DNA from: Pleodorina starrii
Lineage: Eukaryota > Chlorophyta > Chlorophyceae > Chlamydomonadales > Volvocaceae
Length of the DNA: 64,000 nt
Assembly: GCA_030267565.1 (NCBI GenBank)
Contig: BRXU01000020.1
Location: 2,497,501-2,561,500 of the forward strand
Direction: 5' to 3'
How positions within the stretch are numbered: position 1 is the first letter of the stretch; each line of letters begins with the position of its first letter. Both the position numbers and the translations under genes were made by a program. This document shows, piece after piece, positions 36,101 to 46,568 of this stretch. Below the pieces are notes generated by a model that worked only from the letters and a program-made list of their open reading frames with translations, was not told the DNA's origin and did not search any database.

Positions 36101-37140
36101 CCCACGTGTAATGGATCCAGGATTTGATCACACCATGCCCTAGGAATAGTATTAAGGCAGCTGTGTGCCGGGTCGGCTGGCGTAGGTCCGACCGGAAGCG
36201 TGTAAACACGCCTGGGTTTCACGTACGGCTTGGCCACCTTCAGCTGTGGTCTGCAGTAGTGCCGAATTCCCCCGCCCTGCACCGCGCCCCCCGTGTAATG
36301 GATCCAGGATTTGATCACACCATGCCCTAGGTATTGTATTAAGGCAGCTGTGTGCCGGGTCAGCATGCGTAGGTCCGACCGGAAGCGTGTAAACACGCCT
36401 GGGTTTCACGTACGGCTTGGCCACCTTCAGCTGTGGTCTGCAGTAGTGCCGAATCCCCGCCGCCCTGCACCGCGCCCCCCGTGTAATGGGTCCAGGATTT
36501 GATCACACCATGCCCTAGGAATAGTATTAAGGCAGCTGTGTGCCGGGTCGGCTGGCGTAGGTCCGACCGGAAGCGTGTAAACAAGCCTGGGTTTCACGTA
36601 CGGCTTGGCCGCCCCCAGCTGTGGGGTGCAGTAGTGTCGAATCCCCGCCGCCCTGCACTGCGCCCCCCGTGTAATGGGTCCAGGATTTGATCACACCATG
36701 CCCTAGGTATTGTATTAAGGCAGCTGTGTGCCGGGTGTGCCTGCCTAGGTCCGACCGGAAGCGTGTAAACAAGCCTGGGTTTCACGTACGGCTTGGCCGC
36801 CCCCAGCTGTGGGGTGCAGTAGTGTCGAATCCCCGCCGCCCTGCACTGCGCCCCCCGTGTAATGGGTCCAGGATTTGATCACACCATGCCCTAGGTATTG
36901 TATTAAGGCAGCTGTGTGCCGGGTGTGCCTGCCTAGGTCCGACCGGAAGCGTGTAAACAAGCCTGGGTTTCACGTACGGCTTGGCCGCCCCCAGCTGTGG
37001 GGTGCAGTAGTGTCGAATCCCCGCCGCCCTGCACTGCGCCCCCCGTGTAATGGGTCCAGGATTTGATCACACCATGCCCTAGGTATTGTATTAAGGCAGC
37101 TGTGTGCCGGGTCTGCTGGCGTAGGTCTGACCGGAACCTT
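33181..37140. repeat. 188-bp satellite array, about 22 units
   Basis: Unit start AGGATTTGATCACACC recurs every 188 bp from 33181 to 37058. Two units (33745 and 34838) are 153 bp because the same 35 bp (ATGCCCTAGG to GTGTGCC) is missing; one unit is 187 bp. The six-unit segments starting at 33557 and 34650 have the same unit order (1093 bp each), a higher-order repeat. Units fall into two main sequence types in their second half: CCGCCCCCAGCTGTGGGGTG versus CCACCTTCAGCTGTGGTCTG. Confidence 0.97.
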
Positions 37141-37567
37141 CTAAACCAGGGCAGGATTGTTTCGAGAGCCTGCCTGCCTCACCTGTCGCCCCACAGAGGT
37201 GAAATGCGCGAGCCCCGCCCCACGCCCGTACGCGCACATGATTCAGGGTTTGAGCATGCCAGGTCCTTAATAATATATTAAGGCAGCTGTGTGCCGGGTC
37301 TGATGACTTCAGTTACATCGCGCGCGCGAAAACGAGGCTTGGTCGGGAACGGGAGCCACACACCTGTCCACACACCTGTCCACACACACGTCTATCTGCC
37401 CTGCGGCGCATCTCAACGCCTATCCGCCAGTAACCCTTAATATATATGCATATGTCTCCATGTTATTAAATCCCAGCAACCAAAGGTATGCATCTAAACA
37501 CACGTCGAAAACACACGCCCTCAGGTAGCAGCTGGCACACGCACCATCACCCGCCGCCAGCCGCCAT
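37141..37567. other. Right flank of 188-bp array and intergenic DNA
   Basis: 37185-37310 holds a diverged unit-like segment with GCGCGAGCCCCGCCCCACGC. The same text occurs at the left border (33143-33175), so the array is bounded by related ends. The rest is noncoding next to the 3' end of a minus-strand gene, with CACACACCTGTC repeats near 37360-37385. Confidence 0.6.
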
Positions 37568-39413
37568 TTATTTCCGGAAGGACAAGACCTTTTCAGGCCT
37601 CTCCACCTTCACATCTCCGTACGCCGGCTTGCCTCCCTGGTAATGCCCTTTTCTATTCTGCGACCGCGTGCCCCAATGAAGGTGCCAGGGGTTGACACAG
37701 GCCTTCTGGTCGCACAGGTGCATGGCCACACTGCTGGGGTGCTTCTTTGGGCCAATGAACGCCCAGAGCATCAGCTCATGCGCCGTCACCTTCCCTTTGC
37801 CGCTCTTATCCAGCTTCAGACTGATGTATCCCTTCTTGCTGCTGTTGTGGACCATGGCTGTCTTGCTCTCCTTGTTGGGCTTGATGGTTGTGCTGCCATC
37901 CAATCGTGGCACTACATGCACGCCGTTCACTGCTGTGTACAGGTCCCGCGGCCCCAATCTCTCGTCACCAGGTGGATATTGCGCTTGCTGGCCAGCCCGG
38001 CAGTTGCTTGCCTCCACTGTCTGAAACATGCAGGGGGATGCCGCCAGCTGATTTGCATCCGCCTCCTTCTCCAGCATGTCGTGCTTGAGGGGGAACTGCA
38101 CGAGCATTGCGTTCTCCACCTGCATGAGCTGATACTCTGAAGTCATGTTGAGCTGCTGCGCCAGCTTGTTTTTCATTTCCTCCCACGCTGGCAAGTCGTC
38201 TTCCGTAACCACCCGGTACTTGTACGCCAGGCTGTTCCCCAGCTCAGCCATTGCGGTGTAGGTACCCTTTGTGACCCCTTGCCACGTCTGAGTGCTGTCT
38301 TCGTGCCAGCAGGATGGATCGCTGCTGTTAGCCGCTGCCTTGAATTCGGCCCTCATACCCCGCAGTAGCTGGTCGTCCAGAGGCTTGACGTCGGCGGGCA
38401 TGGTGGCAGGGTAAATCCTGGCCACCCCAACCCGCGTCAAGTGGGTTTCTAGGTCGTCCCTCGTCCACCTGCTGGTGGGGGATGTCATGTGACTCCCCCC
38501 CGTAGCATTGAGTGTCGGTTTGATGATGAAGCGCTTTTTCCTTGGCGGCTTGTCGTCCTTGGTCTGCTGCTGCTGCTGCTGCTGCTGCTGAGGCGGAGGC
38601 GGCGGCGGTGGAGGTGGCGGCGGTGGCGGACGCGGCTGCTGCTGCTGCTGCTGTTGCTGCTTTAGCTGCTGCTTTAGCTGCTGCTGCTGCTGGTATTGAG
38701 CCAGGGTGAGGCCCAGCTTGATTTTTCGCGGCTTGTTGCAGTCCGCCGCTACTGTTGCTGCTGCTGCTGCTGTTGGGGTCGCCGGGTTTGCGACAGGTGA
38801 TAAACCCATAGCAGGTATCGTGGCCCGCCGGCATCCTGATAACACAGCGGGCGAAGAACCGCTGCTGTGATGAGGAGATGTCGCGTCTGTCTTCCGCTTG
38901 CGTGGTGTTGATGCATGTGTTCGGTCGACGACCACCTGTGGCGTGCATTCAAGCAAACCGTGCGAGCGAGTGAGAGAGCGAGCGAGGAAATGAAATGAAT
39001 TCGTGCGTGGCGTGGCGGGGTGTTACAAGCAACTAATTCCATCTATCTACAAGTGATGATGAATTGATGGCTTTGGTTTTGTTTGCGATTTCTATATTTG
39101 TATTTGATAGTTCGTAGGCGTAGGCGGCTTGCGGAGGCGCGTTTGCGTGCACGGCTGCTGGGGCGGGGCATGGCGTGGCGGGGCGGGACGTGTCGCGCGG
39201 CGGGTTGTGTGTGTGTGTGTGTGCGCGCGGCTGCTGCGGCCGGCGCCGGCGGTCGGCGCCGGTGCAATGTAAATCCATGTTGTTTGATGCGAAATGAATA
39301 CATTATAATTATTTGTTTCATTTGTTCAATGTTGCACGGTTCGTTCTTACCTTGCGGGCGCGTTCGGCGTCTGGCGTTCGGGCGCCATCGTCGAGTTGAG
39401 CTTGGTTGTCCAT
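37568..39413 (-). CDS. HNH (His-Me finger) endonuclease-like protein, polyQ
   Basis: Two exons join in phase: 39413-39351 (ATG, 21 codons, donor GTAAGA) and 38935-37568 (acceptor CCACAG), giving 476 aa. Exon 1 is acidic and alanine/arginine-rich. The N-terminal third has basic patches (STPRKRK, PPRKKRF) and Gln/Pro runs encoded by CAG and CCG repeats (about residues 102-145). The middle is mixed and unrecognised. The C-terminal end has AHELMLWAFIG, then MHLCDQKACVNPWHLHWGT and SQNR (about residues 406-448). This is the zinc-binding loop pattern (HLC...C.NP.HL...N) of homing-type His-Me endonucleases, as in the I-PpoI/HNH_3 group. Family knowledge suggests DNA cleavage or binding. Activity here is not shown. 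It may be a mobile or domesticated nuclease. An internal ATG at 38809 is an alternative start if exon 1 is wrong. Confidence 0.78.
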
Positions 39414-41137
39414 CGGTGGTCGCCGCTGAAATGTCACCAGCCAAGTTTGATAATTGCGTTGTCCTCTATCTATCAAACTAATTTTTTATGTCGTTCCGTC
39501 GGCGAGGTGGTCTTGGTTTTCCATCCGTGGTCTCCGCCTAAACGCTCGATTGCGCATTTGATAATTGTGCTGTCCTCTATCTAAAACTTTTTTGATGTTT
39601 TGCCGGAGCTCATTTTTGGTGTTGTTCCGATGTCGCGGGGGTGCTTTTTTGGATTTCCGTAGTTTTTGGTTTGTTTGTTAATATTTTGATATTGTATACC
39701 ATGAAATTTTATTTCTTTGATGGTTGTCTCAATAATTTGCGTCGCCGTGATGATGTATCTGGTGCGTTGGGATTGGCGCGCGCGCGCGCGCTGGCCCGCC
39801 GCGCGCCGCAGCGCCGCGTGTCGCTGCTGCAAACCCACACCCCGCCTACTCTCACCCGCCTACCCGACCCACCCGCGCTCCGCTCAGTCTGGCTTTCTCT
39901 GTCTCTGTCTCTCTATGTGTGTTTCTCATCCGCTCGCTCACTTTCTTCCTGTATTCTATCGGCGCTCTCCCTCTCTATCTTCAGCTTTCCTTTCAAGCTT
40001 TCCTTTCACCGCTGGATAGCTCTCGCTGCTCGCTGTGTGGATGCTGTTGCGTGGTGTTGATGTAGTAATAAGTTGTATGGTATGGTAGTCCCTCCGGCCG
40101 TTCGTCCGTTGCTTTCCCGCCCGCTGCCGGCATGCACATGATTCATTGATTGATGGATGGTTGGATGGTTGGATGGATGGATGGATGGATGGATGGATGG
40201 ATGGATGGATGGATGGATGGATTAGGTACACGGCTGAGCACGCGAGGATATGATGCGGATTCGTTGTGGGTGGGTTTGCCCGCAGTGCATTACACAGCAG
40301 AGCAGCACAGCCGACTGGACCAGACGAGACCCTGCACGGACCGACGGACCGACGACTCTCGTGCACGCACAATCATCCCGTCTGTTACACAACCAACTGA
40401 CCAACTCGCGCTCTCCCGCACATTTGCCGTACATTTTCCGTACAGTCGGTCCATCCGCCGCGGCGTCCTTTGCGTATGGACCACCACTCGTGCGCGCGGA
40501 AAATAAACGATTCTAATTCGCGTTACACAACTGTAGCTACTATACTCTACACCTGCTGCGCTGCGCGTTACTAATAAGGGTGCCAAGCAACCCCAACGTC
40601 GCCCACCGCCCTCAACCCTCGCTCCAATAAGAACAAAGCTAACAGGAAAGGAAAGGAGAACCCTACCGTATCTAACGGCGCACACATATTTCTGAAGAAG
40701 GACGCATGCAAAACAACGCGCGCAACTATTAGAACAATTATAAGTTCGCACACTTCCAACGAATGGATCTGTCTGCCGTACAGTAACGTACAGCAACGTC
40801 CCTCCGGCAGTCCGAAACTAACGAACACTGCAGCCGCCGCCCCCGCAACCCGCCACAACCGCCGCTGCGCTGCGCTGCATTTAGGGTCGCACCATTGAAA
40901 CTAAACTAAAACACACTTCTCCGCACATGCCGTACACTTGCTGTACATTGCCGTACTACGGTCAGTCCGCAGCGCCGCGCATTCATTCATTAATTAATAC
41001 GCAAATGTGTGTCCACACTTCCTGCCGTACATCCTGCCGTACATCCTGCAGCCAGCCACCGTATATGCAGCCACCGTCCGCGGCGTGTCGTGAATTCACC
41101 ACTCATTCATGCATGCACATCGCCGTTCACGTTCACA
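39414..41137. other. Intergenic DNA with microsatellites
   Basis: No gene supported. 39390-39480 and 39505-39590 are a diverged tandem pair (TTGGTTNTCCATC, TTTGATAATTG, GTCCTCTATCTA). A (GT)n/(GC)n run lies at 39205-39232 inside the intron of the neighbouring gene. Repeats in this interval are (CG)n at 39778-39792, (GGAT)n at 40150-40223, and CCGTACA-rich text near 40425 and 40930-41045. Confidence 0.55.
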
Positions 41138-41503
41138 TCACCGCCTCGCGGGAACGAGGACAAGGTTCGCCGCGCTGTTGTTAAATTTGTTCCCGTCAAT
41201 GTGGCCGATGCGCCACTCGCCCTGCCGCCTGTCCAGGCCCCCGTCCTGGGCCAAGGGAATCTTCGCCGCCAGATCGTCCGGCCGCCACGCAACTGCAACG
41301 AGGTGCTTGACAGCGAAGCACCTGTCCACCTTCTTGGCGCCCTTCCCCTCCCCCGTCTGCAAGGCGAGCCGGGCGAAAACGTCGCCCTTCCCGTCCGGCT
41401 TCGTGGTCCGGCAGGTCGCCGCCTTCTTCGTCTCCACGTTCCGGACAACGCCGTTGGCGTTGACCTCCCACCCCTCCGCGTGGACGCAGGGGATGTACTG
41501 CAT
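41138..41503 (-). CDS. Small HNH endonuclease-like protein (121 aa)
   Basis: A single open frame from ATG 41503. The protein has a NUMOD4-like opening (GWEVNANGVVRNVETKKAAT, residues 11-30). After a charged linker it has KHLVAVAW (66-73), then GHIDGNKFNNSAANL (100-114). This is the classical order of an HNH homing endonuclease: H...LVA..F, then H.DG.K.NN...NL, with His101 and Asn105 in the expected places. The length is short for a free-standing homing enzyme, which usually also carries a DNA-binding module. It is therefore either a minimal nuclease domain or the 3' exon of a longer gene. The frame stays open upstream of the ATG to about 41611. It lies 138 bp downstream of the methyltransferase gene on the same strand. 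A function in DNA cleavage follows from the family only. Confidence 0.75.
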   Translation of the reverse strand: MQYIPCVHAEGWEVNANGVVRNVETKKAATCRTTKPDGKGDVFARLALQTGEGKGAKKVDRCFAVKHLVAVAWRPDDLAAKIPLAQDGGLDRRQGEWRIGHIDGNKFNNSAANLVLVPARR

Positions 41504-41617
41504 GGCACGGCATGGGCGATGGGTTGCACCAGGCAAGGGAGGGCGAAAGGTAACGCTGTGTACGGCGGTGTGTATTGTTAATAAAAGGGTAGGTAATAAG
41601 AATGGGTCCAAGCAAAA

Positions 41618-41633
41618 TACCCTAAAACCCTAC
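41618..41633 (-). repeat. Short telomere-like motif between two genes
   Basis: TACCCTAAAACCCTAC is about one and a half telomeric units in C-strand orientation, opposite to the three larger arrays. It may be chance, or a scar. Confidence 0.45.
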
Positions 41634-41641
41634 GACGACAG

Positions 41642-44600
41642 CTAGGTTAGTACGACGTACGGCCCGCAGGTATCAACGGGCTGCCACGCATCCACGCATT
41701 CGGCACCCCACTTCCCGCATCCAAGCATCCACGCATCCCGAATCCACGCATCCCGAATCCACGCCTTGCCCTCTGCCACTTGCCCTCCGCTTCTCACCTT
41801 GCCCTCCGCCTCGGCGGCCCTCTTTCCCTCCTCTCCCAAGTACATATCGTCGTCTGGCTGCAGGTCGGTCTTGTGAAAATAGTCGTCCACGCCCAGCGAC
41901 GTCTTGCGGACAACCCGGCTGCTGCGCCGGGTGCCCTGCTGGGCGCCGGTGGGGCGGTTGGCGGCCGCCGCAGCCGCCGCCTGGTCCGCCAGCTGCGCGA
42001 CACGTGCGGCATCCAGGGCCGCCGATTTGGCCTCCTTCTCGGCCACCTTGACCGAGTCCGTCTCGAATTTCGCCCGCGCCCGCTCCATCTCCGCAGCCCA
42101 GGCGGGGTCCTTGGGTCCAGCAGCGGATTTCTTGACGAAGACGTATCCGCGGAACGTATCCTTTGCTGTGGAGGGGTGCGGCCATACGTAGGTTCCCAAG
42201 CCTTTAATTGCCAAGCCCTAAAACCATAAAGTTAGTGAGGGGCAGCCGCGACCCTAACGACGTTCTATGGACCGATGTGATCCGACGCGATAGGCCCGAC
42301 ACGATAGGCCCCCACACAACAACCTAGCTAGATCTATCTCTATCTAGATCTACCAATCTACCTATCCATCTATATATCTTGACGTACCGGAGCCAGACAT
42401 CTTCAGGCCTCTCACTACGTCGACCAGCTGGATGTTTTCGAAACCCAGTGAAGCCATCAAGGCCTCTGGGAACGCCCAGCCCTTACTCTTGGATGTCGAC
42501 ATCGTGTGCTGCACGATCATGATTGCCTGTGGGGCGAGCAAGGAGGCGGCGGCGGCGGCGGTGGGGGCGCGGGTAGGTGGAAGATAGAGGGAGCGGCGGC
42601 GGCAGCAGTAGCTAGTGGGGTGGCGGCAGCGGCGGCGGCGGACAGGGGGCAGTGGCCGCGGTGGGAGTGGGGGAGGCGCAGAAAGGGTCGGCGGCGGCGG
42701 CAGAGGTGGCGGCAGAGGTGGCGGCAGCAGCGGCGGCGGCGGACAGGGGGCAGTGGCCGCGGTGGGAGTGGGGGAGGCGCAGAAAGGGTCGGCGGCGGCG
42801 GCAGAGGTGGCGGCAGCGGAGGCGGAGAAGGTTGTCGGCGGCGCGCGGAAATAGGGTCGGAGGAGGTGGGGCTGGCGGAAGCGGCGGGGGCGGCGGCAGC
42901 AGCGGCGGCGGCGGCGGCGGCGGCGGCGGCAGCGGTGGCCGAGATGGTGACGGCAGCGGAGGCGGCGGAGGCGCTGGGGACGGAGGCGGGCTAGCGGCGG
43001 TGGGGCTAGCGGCGGCGGTGGCGGTGGCGGTGGTGGCGGCGGAGGTGGAGGCGGCAGCGGAGGCGGAGAAGGTTGTCGGCGGCGCGCGGAAATAGGGTCG
43101 GAGGAGGTGGGGCTGGCGGAAGCGGCGGGGGCGGCGGCAGCAGCGGCGGCGGTGGCGGCGGCGGCGGCGGCAGCGGCGGCGGCGGCGGCAGCGGCGGCAG
43201 CGGCGGCAGTGGCCGAGATGGTGCCGGCAGCGGAGGCGGCGGAGGCGCTGGGGACGGAGGCGGGCTAGCGGCGGTGGGGCTAGCGGCGGCGGTGGCGGTG
43301 GCGGTGGTGGCGGCGGAGGTGGAGGCGGAGGCGGTGTGGAGAAGGTTGTCGGCGGCGCGCGGAAATAGGGTCGGAGGAGGTGGGGCTGGCGGAAGCGGCG
43401 GGGTTGGCGGCAGCAGTGGCGGCAGCAGCGGCGGCGGCGGCGGCGGCGGTGGCGGCAGCGGAGGCAGCAGTGGCGGCGGTGGCCGAGATGGTGGCGGCAG
43501 AGGCGGCGGCGGAGGCGCTGGGGACGGAGGCGGAAGCGCTGGGGACGGAGTTTGCGGTGGTGGTGGCGGCGGCGGTGGCAGAGGCGGCGGCGGATGCGGT
43601 GGCGGAGGCGGTGGCGGGGTGGCGGCGGCGGCGCGGCCACGGCGGCGCGGCCACGGCGGGGTGCCGTGCCACGGCGGGGTGCCTTGACCCCAAAGCCCTT
43701 CGTTACCACACCATGCCCTGGCCCCCTGGCGCTGCCCCCCTGGGGCTGCCACCCTTGGTTCCCTCTCTCAAAACAATCACTCCCCAATCACTCCCCAGCC
43801 GTGCCCTCCCCGGCATTCACCGCTCCCCCGCCCCACGAACGCAAACGAACCCACACACACACACACATTCACACTACCACACGCGAACTGACCTTCAGGG
43901 AAGGGCAGTTGTTCCAGAGCCGCCCTATGGCCATCTTCGCCGCTTTGGTCATGCCGACCCAGAAGGTGAAGGCGTGAGTCGCCGGCGAAAGCGTTCCCAC
44001 CTGCGGCCGGCACGGAGAAAGCGGTCCATCACGGCTGCCAGGATCCTTCATGACACGCCGCACGCGCGACATGTGCCCCAGTGCCTCATAAAGCCCGGTC
44101 CAAACCAAACCACACCACACCACATACGACATAGGCCCCGTGCACTAGAACAAACCAAACCAAGCCCGTTCCAAACCAAACCTCACCTCCGAAATGCTGG
44201 CGCAATTCGCCTTCGGCGGGGCGCTCTTGTTCTTCATGGCCGCCTTAAAGACCGGCATCTTCTGCATCAAATAGTCGAAGGCGGCAACCGCCTTCAGCAC
44301 CTTGACGGAGTCGAACTCGATCCCGAACGCCCACTCCACCGCAGGGTACAGCAGGGCATGAAACAGGACCCTGTTGTAACACGGGACGCACATACATCAG
44401 GGGCGCACAAAGATTAGGGGCCATCAGGGGGCGGCGGGGGGCGTCGGGGGGGGGGGAAGCTTAGCGTGTAGATTACGGGCGAAAGGAGGCAGGGGATGGG
44501 CAGGGGGAAGAAGGGCGGGGCGGGGATTCATGCCTGCCATGCGACTGATGAGGACCATGTGAACCCTAACGCAGCCAGTCCCTAGCAACCCCTCGCCCCC

Positions 44601-45366
44601 GGTCGACAGCGCCCTACCTTCCCGTTTCAGGCAACAAACATTGCAGTGAGAACAACGTAGCGAAATTGTGCATCGAATGTGGCTCCCCGCCGCCCGGTTC
44701 CCCCCCACTCCCGTTCACACCTACACACACACAAACACACACGGGGTGCGAAACTAACCTGTTAATTCCGGACCCGATGTCCACGAATACCGACGAGCGG
44801 CGCAGTCCCGCCTTCCTCACCATCGCGTACAAGCACCTGCAAATCAATCAAACAAACAGACTCGTCAGTGTTGGTGGTTTGCGGTCGGCGGGCAGGCATT
44901 GAGAGGGGGGAGAGAGGTTGGCGCGCACGGAGATCTTGGGGAACGGGGCACAGGACAGTAAGCCCTGGCGGGACAGAAAGGTGCCCAACTAACGCGCCCC
45001 AACCGGCAACCTGCTGCATGCAATAACGGGGCCTATTGTCGCCCTATATTTTAAGAGCTGTGGTCAATCGTTATAGTGCGGCGCGTTACTTACAGTTGAA
45101 TAGATAGACACGTGAGCGTTCCGTATAAACCTTTGATTCCAGTGCCGCCTGTCATCTCCTGCAGGCGCAATGCAACATAAGAACAAAAGGGTGCGGAACG
45201 TTACAAACGTTAAGATCGGCAGGAGGCAAAGGTGAAATGGCGGGAGTAGGCAAAAAGGGCGGGTAGGCTGCGTTACCTCGAATGAGTTCATTTTGGTGTG
45301 CATTTCGGTTGTGTCCTTGGAAGGCTTCTGATTGCTGGGTTGCGCTATGGCTGGGAGTGGGGGCAT
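41642..45366 (-). CDS. DOT1-like SAM-dependent methyltransferase (407 aa)
   Basis: Seven exons with GT-AG introns join in one frame: 45366-45277, 45158-45094, 44836-44759, 44370-44187, 44000-43893, 42526-42388 and 42201-41642. The catalytic fold is spread over exons 2-6. GLYGTLTCLSIQ (about 40-51) resembles the YG..T segment before motif I. VFVDIGSGINR (68-78) is motif I, the glycine loop that binds S-adenosylmethionine. GIEFDSVKVLKA (94-105) is the post-I acidic motif. MTKAAKMAIGRLWNNCPSLK and AIMIVQHTM follow in the place of the later strands. This order fits the DOT1-like class I family (lysine methylation of histones or other proteins). The substrate cannot be told from sequence. Exon 7 adds an Ala/Lys/Glu-rich coiled-coil-like tail with RRSSRVVRK, possibly nuclear. 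The long intron 5 is filled with GGC repeats. The last acceptor (ATTAAAG) was chosen by phase. Confidence 0.8.
42536..43680. repeat. (GGC)n-rich imperfect repeats inside an intron
   Basis: GGCGGC/GGCAGC/GGAGGC text fills most of the fifth intron of the methyltransferase gene. Three larger units each contain GGCGGCGCGCGGAAATAGGG, at about 42835, 43078 and 43352, so it is also a minisatellite with units of about 240-275 bp. Long Gly/Ala or Pro/Arg frames here are composition artefacts. Confidence 0.9.
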
Positions 45367-46568
45367 TTTTTCTGCGCTTGCGGCGGCTTCCTCGGCGTGC
45401 GCGCGGCAACACCAGGTAGCTAGGTACAGCTAGAGGCGACAGCAGCACACTCGGAACTAATAGGATGATTCGCAAACGTTCAAGGCAAGCGGCTGCAGCT
45501 CATCAATTCTGCTTGGTGCGTGGTGAATGACTGCGGAAAACATCGCGCGCCAACTTTTAAAGTTGGACCTAAAACTCGGTGTACGGGGTCCGCGCGCGGG
45601 AGGCCCTGTCGCCGTACTAGCAGCTAGCGAACGCGCGCGCGCGCGCGCCGGCTTACCTACCAATCATGGCATATCTCGTCCCCATGGCTACAGAAATCCT
45701 GGCAGAAAGGGCCACGACGTGAGGCGTCGTGGCCCTTTCCGGATAACAAGAACGTTGCCGCGCCGTGCCGTTGCGCGGCGCGGTCGTCTCCGCCGAGAAC
45801 AGTACCTGCAAGGAAGGACAGGCACATTGCGGATTCAATGCATACTTAATCAGTCAATTGCGTACATGCCTGCCTTGTTCAGCAGTAAAAAGGGGAAGCG
45901 GCAAGATTGGCACTCGCATTCAGTGAGGGCGCTTCAAAAGTGGTTGTTAAGACCCGGCACCGGGCGACAGATTGTAAGCACAACGCGCAAATGACTGACT
46001 GATTGATTAACAACCTCATCAAGGAGCCCACCCTCAGCGGTGGTGAAAACAGCATCTACGTTGCGCCGTTGCGCCGACGGTCCATAGCAAGCCGCCTTTC
46101 TGGCTGCGAAACCAATATCGCCTTACCTGCATATCTCTACTCGCATCCGGCAGAGCATACAGCTCTCGAACACATGCCCAGTGCTGACGAGCCGGAATCG
46201 TTGGCTCGCCTAGGTAACCGTGGTTATTACACTGGCTCGATAAAGCAGTAGTAAATGTCGCAACGGTAAAAATCCATTAATGTATTCTATGTCTTACTTC
46301 GGATGAGCTGAGCTAACAGAATACAGCGAGCACGACACCGTACGGAGAGGAGAAACACGGGAGAGCGAGAGCTGCGAGCGAGAGCGGCGAGAGAGGTTAC
46401 CGTGATACCTTACCCGCAGCTTGTCAATGAAACGACAAGCGAGGCAATAAAGACGTGTTGCGCGGGGCGCGAGGCTCCCGAGGGAGGTGTGTGTGAGTGT
46501 GTGTTTGGGTGGGGAGGGAGGGCTGGTGCGGATTCCGGATTCCCCTCGGTTTGCTCGCTACGGTAAGG
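45367..46568. other. Intergenic DNA with a perfect hairpin
   Basis: Upstream region of the methyltransferase gene. It contains (GC)n at 45632-45650 and a 15-bp perfect inverted repeat at 45705-45739. Frames at 45527-45994 and 46003-46251 show no motif. Purine-rich GAGCGAGA text precedes the palindrome. Confidence 0.5.
45705..45739. repeat. 15-bp perfect inverted repeat
   Basis: GAAAGGGCCACGACG / CGTCGTGGCCCTTTC with a 5-nt loop. It could be a cruciform, a footprint of a small element, or an RNA hairpin. No flanking duplication was identified. Confidence 0.85.

Noticed and set aside
33181..37140. CRISPR-like array
   Set aside because: Units are contiguous 188-bp satellite monomers without short repeats separated by unique spacers, and the genome is eukaryotic.
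42506..43787. Polyglycine/alanine and proline/arginine frames of up to about 390 codons
   Set aside because: They lie in the GGC-filled intron of the methyltransferase gene and are pure low-complexity translations.
45527..46251. Two plus-strand frames of 155 and 82 codons
   Set aside because: No motif, no splice structure. One spans the perfect hairpin at 45705-45739.
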